DNA from: Dyadobacter sp. SG02 | GTDB taxonomy: Bacteria > Bacteroidota > Bacteroidia > Cytophagales > Spirosomataceae | Length of the DNA stretch: 64,000 nt | Direction: 5' to 3' | Assembly: GCF_900109045.1 (NCBI RefSeq) | Contig: NZ_FNYL01000002.1 | Span: 620,001-684,000, forward strand | Shown: piece by piece, positions 7,158-14,300 of the stretch | Layout of the letters: every line of letters starts with the position of its first letter | Position numbering within the stretch: position 1 is the first letter of the stretch | Position numbers and translations under genes: made by a program | The notes under the pieces: model-generated | Told to the model about the DNA's origin: nothing | The model's input: only the letters and a program-made list of their open reading frames with translations | The model's database searches: none

Positions 7158-8873
7158 TTAAAGCAGGTCGTCACGCTTGCGTGTGAGTTCCTGGCGGTTG
7201 TTTTCCATAATGCTTTTTTTGAGGTCGTCCTCGACATAGCTTTTGTTCAGCTCTTCCTGCAACGACTCGAATTCTTCTTTCAATGTCGCGATCTTGGATT
7301 CGAGCACCAGCCTTTTTCGTTCGATCTCGCGGTCTTTTCTCGATAAGGCATGGTCGCGGATGGCTTCGGAAGTTTTTTCCAGGAGCTGCTGCGTCTCCCG
7401 CGCGGAGCCTGTGAGTACGCCTTCGGGGCCGAGGAATACCTCCACCAGTTTGAGGCCTTCGTCGGTAATGACAAACTCCCTTACCTGGTTGGAATGCTTC
7501 ATTCCGCGCGATTTCATGACGTACAACCCGCGGTTGCGCTCGCCGTTCGACTCGATGTCGCGGACAAGTATCCACACATCCACGAGCGACGATACGCCTT
7601 CATCGGTTTGTTCGGTCTTGTTATCGTTGAGCGCGAGCGCGGTGAACATGACGGTGATCTGCTGGCTTTGCAGGAAATCGATCAGGCGTGTCAGCAGGTT
7701 CTTTACCTCGCTGTTCGAGCCGACGGTAATGAGATTGCTGATCGGATCGAGTACGATCACATTGGGCCTGAACTGTTCGATGAGCTTCATAATCTTCAGC
7801 AAATGCATTTCCAGTCCATTGAACGTGGGCCTGGATGCGCTGAACATCAGTAAACCATTATCTATATGCGCTTGCAGATCGATATTGATCGATCGCATAT
7901 TCCGTATGATCTGATAGGGCGATTCTTCGAATGCGAAATAAATGGCGCGCACGCCATCCTTACACGATTTGTCTATAAAACTCCCCGCAATGGAGGTTTT
8001 TCCTGTTCCGGCCGTACCGGAAACCAGTATGCTGCTGGCTTTATAGAATCCCTCTCCGGCAAGCATCTTGTCGAGCGCCGGGATACCCGAGGACAATCTT
8101 TCGGACGAGACGGCGTGGTTCAGCTGGAGCGATGTGACGGGAAGTACGGAAATACCGTCTTCATCGATCAGGAAAGGATATTCGTTGGTGCCGTGCACCG
8201 AGCCGCGGTACTTCACGATCCGCAGGATACGCGTGGATATCTTGTTTTCCACCCGATGATCGAGCAAGATCACGCAATCCGATACATATTCTTCCAATCC
8301 CTGGCGCGTGAGCGAAGCTTCGCCTTTTTCGCCGGTGATAATGGTCGTTACCTGCTTTTCTTTGAGCCATTCGAACAGTCTGCGGAGCTCGGCCCTCAAT
8401 ACTGCCTGGTTCGTCAGCCCGGCGAAAAGGCTTTCGATCGTATCCAATACAACGCGCTTGGCGCCGATGCTGTCGATCGCATAGGCGAGGCGGATAAAAA
8501 GGCCGTCCAGATTGTATTCGCCCGTCTCCTCGATCTCGCTGCGTTCGATATGCACGTGGTCGATCCGGATCAGGCCGTCGCGCTGCAACTGGTTCAGGTC
8601 GAAGCCGAGGGACGCTACATTGATCGCCAGTTCTTCGGCTTTTTCTTCAAAAGCTACAAACACACCGGGTTCGTCATATTGGGTAGCGCCGTGCACGAGG
8701 AATTCCATCGAGAACAGCGTTTTACCGGACCCGGCCTCGCCGCAAATCAATGTGGGCCGGCCGGAAGGTAATCCACCTGCAGTAATCTCGTCGAGACCGC
8801 GGATGCCGGTGTTCGATTTGGGAAGTGTGCGGGGCATTTTTCTTGATTCTGAGGGTTCCAAACTCATTGTCAA
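7158..8873 (-). CDS. kaiC: KaiC-family double-domain RecA-like ATPase/autokinase
   Basis: A 571-residue protein with two fused RecA/KaiC domains. CI has Walker A GEAGSGKT (45-52), catalytic glutamates 76-77 (AFEEKAE) and Walker B VVLDTIES (141-148). CII has Walker A GTAGTGKT (286-293), glutamates 316-317 (AFEESPY) and Walker B VIVLDPIS. The segment TDEGVSSLVD aligns with TDSHISTITD of Synechococcus KaiC, so the dual phosphosite Ser431/Thr432 becomes Ser428/Ser429 and Thr426 is kept as Thr423. After about residue 490 a charged, heptad-rich tail of about 80 residues replaces the short KaiA-binding C-terminus. No kaiA is present. It is first in a four-gene operon with two kaiB genes and a kinase. 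ATG at 8867 is an alternative start. Confidence 0.95.
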   Translation of the reverse strand: MTMSLEPSESRKMPRTLPKSNTGIRGLDEITAGGLPSGRPTLICGEAGSGKTLFSMEFLVHGATQYDEPGVFVAFEEKAEELAINVASLGFDLNQLQRDGLIRIDHVHIERSEIEETGEYNLDGLFIRLAYAIDSIGAKRVVLDTIESLFAGLTNQAVLRAELRRLFEWLKEKQVTTIITGEKGEASLTRQGLEEYVSDCVILLDHRVENKISTRILRIVKYRGSVHGTNEYPFLIDEDGISVLPVTSLQLNHAVSSERLSSGIPALDKMLAGEGFYKASSILVSGTAGTGKTSIAGSFIDKSCKDGVRAIYFAFEESPYQIIRNMRSINIDLQAHIDNGLLMFSASRPTFNGLEMHLLKIMKLIEQFRPNVIVLDPISNLITVGSNSEVKNLLTRLIDFLQSQQITVMFTALALNDNKTEQTDEGVSSLVDVWILVRDIESNGERNRGLYVMKSRGMKHSNQVREFVITDEGLKLVEVFLGPEGVLTGSARETQQLLEKTSEAIRDHALSRKDREIERKRLVLESKIATLKEEFESLQEELNKSYVEDDLKKSIMENNRQELTRKRDDLL

Positions 8874-8985
8874 TTCGTGAAAGGTTTAACGGTGAAAAAC
8901 ATTTCGTTTAACTGTTTGAAGAGAATATTGCAAAAACGATGCCAACCATGCCCTGTCCGGTAAAATACACACTGCACAAAAGCGA

Positions 8986-9023
8986 AAAACCCCGCCGGTC
9001 GGTGTACCGGCCAGCGGGGTTTT
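8986..9023 (-). terminator. Strong hairpin terminator after the lipoprotein gene
   Basis: AAAACCCCGC at 8986-8995 pairs perfectly with GCGGGGTTTT at 9014-9023, with an inner GCCGGT/ACCGGC extension. On the minus strand the left arm gives the U-tract. It lies 43 bp past the lipoprotein stop and upstream of kaiC, so it insulates the kai operon. Confidence 0.8.
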
Positions 9024-9065
9024 CAGTTTGTTGATGGAATTCCTTGTCCCCTATTTCAGCAATCG

Positions 9066-9851
9066 CTACTGGTTTGCCGCCGGCTCGCTGTAAAAGAAAT
9101 CGTCCATGACCACCAGGTCGTCGTTCGCATTGTATTTGTACCCGTTGGTAATGCCCGCCGAACCGGTCGTGACGGTAACCCTCGTTACTTTGTTGCCGGG
9201 GAAAACGACGCCCAGGAAAGAGAAGCCGTTGGCATCGCTCCGCGCAGGGACGCTGAATTTACCCAGGCTTTTATCACCCTCGAAAAACTCGATGCTGCTG
9301 ATATTGGCGCGGTCGACATCCGAAAATATAGCCCCGAACCCTCTCACGAATGCGGCATTAGCCGTGCCCGGGATTTTGAAAGTCAAATCCATCTTGTTGC
9401 TACCGATGGCGGCAAACGTACGGGCCGGGCTGAATGCCTTGAATTGCTCGCTGTTGCCCGAAACCACATCGCTGAAATCCTTGTCGCTTACCCGCAGGCC
9501 GTTGCCCGGAGTGGAAAATACGACGCCGCGCTTCCTGCCCGCAGGCAATGCAGGGTCGGTACTGTTGAAGAAATCGCCCGGGAAGGTGTCGGTGTTTGTC
9601 TGGTTATCCGGTACGGCGTCCCAGTTGATCTCCCGGCGACCGGTACTATTGACGGTCGTGTTCAGCGGATCGCCCAGCAACGTCCTGAATGCCGCGATTT
9701 GCGTATTGATATCGCCGCTGCCTTTGATCTCGGTGAAATTGATTTCCTGCGACGGATTTGGGTCCTTGTCTTCTGAATTGCAAGCAGATATGAGTGCGAT
9801 GCAGGCAAATAGTGTGAAATTGCCCAGAACTGTTTTGAACGTAGTTTTCAT
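9066..9851 (-). CDS. Secreted lipoprotein, unknown function
   Basis: A 261-residue protein with a signal peptide ending in the lipobox LISAC, so it is probably lipidated at Cys24. The acidic residues after the cysteine (NSEDKD) resemble the lipoprotein export signal of Bacteroidota, suggesting surface exposure. The mature part contains GRREINWDAVPDNQTNTDTF, then a beta-rich region with NGLRVSDKDFSDV and FGAIFSDVDRANISSIEFF, which suggests a jelly-roll-like ligand-binding domain. It starts 45 bp after the flavoprotein stop on the same strand and is followed by a strong terminator, so the two are probably co-transcribed. I do not recognise a named function. Confidence 0.75.
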   Translation of the reverse strand: MKTTFKTVLGNFTLFACIALISACNSEDKDPNPSQEINFTEIKGSGDINTQIAAFRTLLGDPLNTTVNSTGRREINWDAVPDNQTNTDTFPGDFFNSTDPALPAGRKRGVVFSTPGNGLRVSDKDFSDVVSGNSEQFKAFSPARTFAAIGSNKMDLTFKIPGTANAAFVRGFGAIFSDVDRANISSIEFFEGDKSLGKFSVPARSDANGFSFLGVVFPGNKVTRVTVTTGSAGITNGYKYNANDDLVVMDDFFYSEPAANQ

Positions 9852-9896
9852 GGTATTTAAATGGATATGGATATAGAATGCAAAGAATGGAATTAC

Positions 9897-11150
9897 TCAT
9901 AAAGCTGCCGAGGCAGGTATCAGGGTTTTGCGTGTGAGGTACTCGCGGGCGGCATCGGCATTGTCGAGCCAGGGGAACAGGGAAGGGGCGTGGTTGAAGC
10001 CATTCACAAAATCGGAAGCGACTTCGGGGTAGCGTGCGGCTGCTTGCAATACGTCGACCACATGGGGCGCGGGCGGTGCGAGGAAAATGTCACAAAAACG
10101 GTTGACATACTTCGAATACTGCCAGAATTCTTCGAAAGTCCTGTTCATCCATTCCAAATCGAACGGCGCATCGCCGCGGTTGATGATCGCCTGGGCATAC
10201 ACATTCGCCATTTTGGAAGCATTGTTGCCGCCCTGGCCCACGATCGGGTCGTTGAGAATGACGGTGTCGCCCAGGCCCAGCACGGCCGCCGTCGAATTCA
10301 GCTGCACTACGGGCTTTCTCACGACGGGGGCGAATGCGCCTTTCAGGAATGCATTGTTGCCCACTAGCGCCGCATTTTCAAATGCCGCGTACCGCCAGGG
10401 CAGGAGGGTGCGGATCATTTCCTTCGCCTTGTCGAGAATACCGGCCGCCGAATCGGCCTCGTCGAATACGTCCATCGGGCCGCCCGGAATGCTTTCTACG
10501 AGCAGGAAAGCGCATTGAATGTCGTCTTTCTGATAAAACGGGGCCGTAATGATCTCCCCGGCACCCATCACCGCATCGAGTGTGATGGAATTGAAGCGCG
10601 TTCTGTGTGTGTGTTCAAAATCGTTGATATGGATCTGCACAAGCTTGCGGGCCGGAGCTGTATGTGTCGAGCGCTCGTCGTCCCTTGTAAACAGCCTGGC
10701 CAACGGGCCCTTGCCGGACGAAACGACTACGAGGTCGAACTGCGCGGTGCATGCCAGCAGGTCGGAAGGCGTGGTATCACTCACGATGAACTGGCCGCCC
10801 AGCTTTTCAAACAGTTTAATCCATTGATAGAATTTCAAACGCTGATCGATGGACGTGCCGGGCTTGCTGGTGCGGGATTGGATACCAAATGCAAAGTCGC
10901 CCGCCGGTGTGCCGAAGTTGATCTGGAAGCCGGTCGAATGGAAAGCGGTATCGGCCCAGAGATCGAGGCCCAGTTCCTTTTCCAGTTGCAGCGAATCATT
11001 GAAAAGGTAGGTAGCGCCAGTAGGCGGGCCGTTGAATATTTCCTCCGCCGAACGCTCCGAAATGATGGTCACGTCGTAACCGCTTCTGACCAACCTGATA
11101 CCAAGGTGTAGCCCCGACTGGCCCGCGCCCATGATTGCTATCTTTCTCAT
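9897..11150 (-). CDS. Styrene/indole monooxygenase-like FAD-dependent oxygenase (StyA family)
   Basis: A 417-residue single-component flavoprotein. The N-terminus IAIMGAGQSGLHLGIRL has the Rossmann GxGxxG (Gly8, 10, 13). The conserved C-terminal block GLGDTVILNDPIVGQGGNNA corresponds to the FAD-pyrophosphate segment of StyA, and DFVNGFNHAPSLFPWLDN matches the C-terminal helix region of styrene monooxygenases. Known members epoxidise styrene or indole using reduced FAD from a separate reductase (StyB). No reductase gene is adjacent, so electrons would have to come from elsewhere in the genome. A promoter-like element lies just upstream. The true substrate is unknown; indole is the commonest in related enzymes. 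Confidence 0.85.
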   Translation of the reverse strand: MRKIAIMGAGQSGLHLGIRLVRSGYDVTIISERSAEEIFNGPPTGATYLFNDSLQLEKELGLDLWADTAFHSTGFQINFGTPAGDFAFGIQSRTSKPGTSIDQRLKFYQWIKLFEKLGGQFIVSDTTPSDLLACTAQFDLVVVSSGKGPLARLFTRDDERSTHTAPARKLVQIHINDFEHTHRTRFNSITLDAVMGAGEIITAPFYQKDDIQCAFLLVESIPGGPMDVFDEADSAAGILDKAKEMIRTLLPWRYAAFENAALVGNNAFLKGAFAPVVRKPVVQLNSTAAVLGLGDTVILNDPIVGQGGNNASKMANVYAQAIINRGDAPFDLEWMNRTFEEFWQYSKYVNRFCDIFLAPPAPHVVDVLQAAARYPEVASDFVNGFNHAPSLFPWLDNADAAREYLTRKTLIPASAAL

Positions 11151-11186
11151 TGATCCGATGTGTTTTGATGTTCATTTTGGTGCTGA

Positions 11187-11215
11187 CAAAGGTATAGTGC
11201 GCGACAGGTGCCAAA
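11187..11215 (-). promoter_or_regulatory. Bacteroidota-type promoter for the StyA-like gene
   Basis: On the minus strand TTTG (11215-11212), a 17-bp spacer and TACCTTTG (11194-11187) match the TTTG/TAnnTTTG consensus. The predicted transcription start is about 30 bases before the ATG at 11150. Confidence 0.55.
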
Positions 11216-11268
11216 TGGTAAGTACTCCTTAAAAAGTATAAAAAAATATAAAAATCCGCCTGCCGTAA

Positions 11269-11298
11269 TTGGCCGGTATTGCCCGAAAGTTACCTTTG
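11269..11298 (+). promoter_or_regulatory. Bacteroidota-type promoter for the giant hybrid kinase gene
   Basis: TTG at 11269-11271, a 19-bp spacer and TACCTTTG at 11291-11298 match the consensus TTG-N19-TAnnTTTG. Transcription would start about 25 bases before the ATG at 11331. The divergent StyA-like promoter lies 54 bp away and uses the same TACCTTTG octamer. Confidence 0.6.
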
Positions 11299-11330
11299 CA
11301 TTGCTTTGAAACTGAATCTATTAAGACGCG

Positions 11331-14300
11331 ATGGGCCTCAACGCTATACAAATACCCGATTACCGGGTCACGCAGGAACTTTATAAAGAGCCGAACCGGT
11401 CGTTCTTTTCAGCGGTACGCGAAAGCACTTCCGAAAAGGTGATGCTGAAAGCGGTTCCGGTTACAGTTGGAAACGACCCATCTGACGGCCAATCGCCCGA
11501 AGCATTTGCCTGGCTGAATGCGTTTCAGTTCGACCGCATCCTGAATGCCCGGCGCTCCGTCCGGACGGAAAGTTACCACATCACCGAGCTGGACCATTTT
11601 GACGGTATTTTTTTGCAACAATATCTGGATACCAACCCAATAGACGTCCCCACCGGCATTACCATTGCCGAAGAGCTCGTCCGGATCGTGGAAGAACTGC
11701 ATTACCATGGCATCAGGCATTGTGATTTCCGTCCGGCGCACCTGCTGACCGATCCGGCGACGCACCGGCTCCGGATCGCGGACATGGCCTGCGCACAACC
11801 TGCCGCTGCCGGAACCAATGCTGCCGGCCGGCATGCCGCGATCGACCTGCATTATATGGCTCCCGAGCAAAGCGGGCTAATCGACGTGCCGGTCGGTTAT
11901 CGCACCGAATATTACCATTTGGGCGTGCTGTTATACCGCCTGTTTACGGGCAAATTGCCTTTCGATAGTACCGATTCCAACGAGCTCGTACACGCGCACA
12001 TCGCACGCATGCCCGTGTGGCCTTCCGATGCGCCCCTGGCACTTCGGAACATCGTTATGAAACTGCTGGCGAAGAAGCCCGAAGACCGTTACCAGACCAC
12101 CCGCGGCATTTTGGCGGATCTGGCGGTTTGTAAAGACGCAATGCCGGAAGATTTCATAGCCGGCCAATCCGATGTCCCCGGCATTTTCCGGATAGCCGAT
12201 CGCCTGTACGGGCGTACGCAGGAGCTCGCGCTGGTGCTGGGCGCCTATGCACGCATACACGAGGGCAACGAGCTGGTACTCGTCTCGGGGCAATCGGGGA
12301 TCGGGAAATCGTCGCTGGTAGCCGCGGTGCAGCAGCAACTTGAAACCACGGGGGCGTTGTTTGTTTCCGGAAAATTCGACCAGTATGTACAGAATATTCC
12401 GTTCGAAGGGGTGATCAAATCTTTCAAAGAGCTGGTTTGCAAAATATCGCAGGGCAATGTGGCTTACTGGAAAAACGCCATTCTGGACGCGGTAGGGCCC
12501 TTCGGACAAATCATCATCGACGTGATCCCCGAGTTAGAGAAACTGATCGGCCGCCAGCCGGCCGTCGGGCGTCTTTCACCGCTGGAAGCGCAGAACCGCT
12601 TTGTGAATGTATTTACCCATTTTATTGATGTTTTCACCAAACCGGAACACCCGCTGGTCATATTCCTCGACGACCTGCATTGGGCCGATCTTTCCAGCCT
12701 GCGTTTCCTGAGCCGCGTTACCCATTCGGTAACCGGTAATAACCTGCTCATAATCGGAACTTACCGGGATAATGAAGTGTCCGCCACGCACCCGCTCCGT
12801 ACGGCCATCAGCGAGCTCGACGCAAGCCAATCGCGGTTGACGCAGATCGCACTTTTCCCTTTACAAAAAGAAGCTATTTCGGAGCTGGTCGCGGATACTG
12901 TTTCCTGTCCGGTCAGTGCCGCATTGCCGCTTGCCGAAATCGTGCTGGCGGGGACGTTGGGTAATCCTTATTTTGTTTCTGAAACCTTGCAAAGGTTTTA
13001 CCATCAGGGTCTTATTGTGTATGATGGTGCAAACGGGAAGTGGGTATGGGACGTTCAAAGTCTTGACGGCGAGGCGAAATCGGTTTCTTCCCAGCATTTG
13101 CTCGCCACCAAAATCACAAACCTCTCCACACCGGCAAGAAAAGCATTGACCACCGCCTCGTGCATCGGCACCGAGTTCGATCTGATCGTGCTTTCCGCCC
13201 TTCTCGACAAAACCCCGCAGGAAACGGGCGACGATATTCAGGAGGCCGTAACCGAAAACCTGCTGCGTGTCGTATCCGACCGACAGCCAGGGGAGCATTA
13301 CCTGATTCAAAAACGGTACATTTTCGTACACGATCAGGTTCAAAGCGCTGCTTACGACCTGCTTTCAACCGAAGAGCAGATCGATAACCACCTGAATACG
13401 GGCTATTTCCTGCTCGAAAGGTTATCGACCGAAGAGCGCGATAAGCATCTTTTCGAGATCGTCAATCACCTGAATTACGGACGGGACTATACAACGGCCT
13501 CCGAGCGCCGCAGGATAGCCCGTCTCAATTGCGAAGCCGGAGAAAAGGCCGAGGCGTCGGCAGCCTATTCGGTAGCATTTGCCTATTTCAAAAAAGGCAG
13601 GGAAATGCTGGTTGCGGAAGACTGGCAGCACTACTATCCGCTTGCGTTTTCGCTCGGCGTTCAATGCGCGGAAAGTGCTTACCTGGCCGGCGACCCGGAG
13701 GTTTGCCTGGCGATTGCCGGCGAAATGCTCGCTCACGCAAAGCGCCTGGAAGACAAAGCGGAAATCTACGACGTTCAGATCCGCTGCCTGATATTAAACC
13801 AGCAGGAGGAGCAGGCCATAAGGATTTCCCTGGCCGTTCTGCGCGAGCTGGGCATCCGCTTCCCCGGCCGTCCCGGCAACATACATATCATTACGGCCTA
13901 CCTGAAATCGAAATGGTGGCTGCGCGGGCGGACGATCGAGTCGCTGGCGGAATTGCCGGGCATGACGGACGTGCCTGCGCTTACGGCCATGCGGATCTTG
14001 CAGAACATTACCGCCACGGTGTATGTGAAAATCCCGACGCTGTACCCGTTGATGGTGATCAAAATGGTGGAACTTTCGCTCAGGTACGGCGTAGCGGCCG
14101 AGTCGGCGATCACATTCGCCACTTACGGAGCGATCGTCCATGCGGTTGAAAATAATGCCCCGGCTTGCTACCGCTTCGGGAATATGGCATTGAAACTGGC
14201 CGAGCAGACCGACGGGACGGCGCGGGCGCGAACGTTGCTCTTGTACAACATCGTGAACCGTCCGTGGGGGCAGCATATCAACGAGTCGCTCGAAGCGCTG

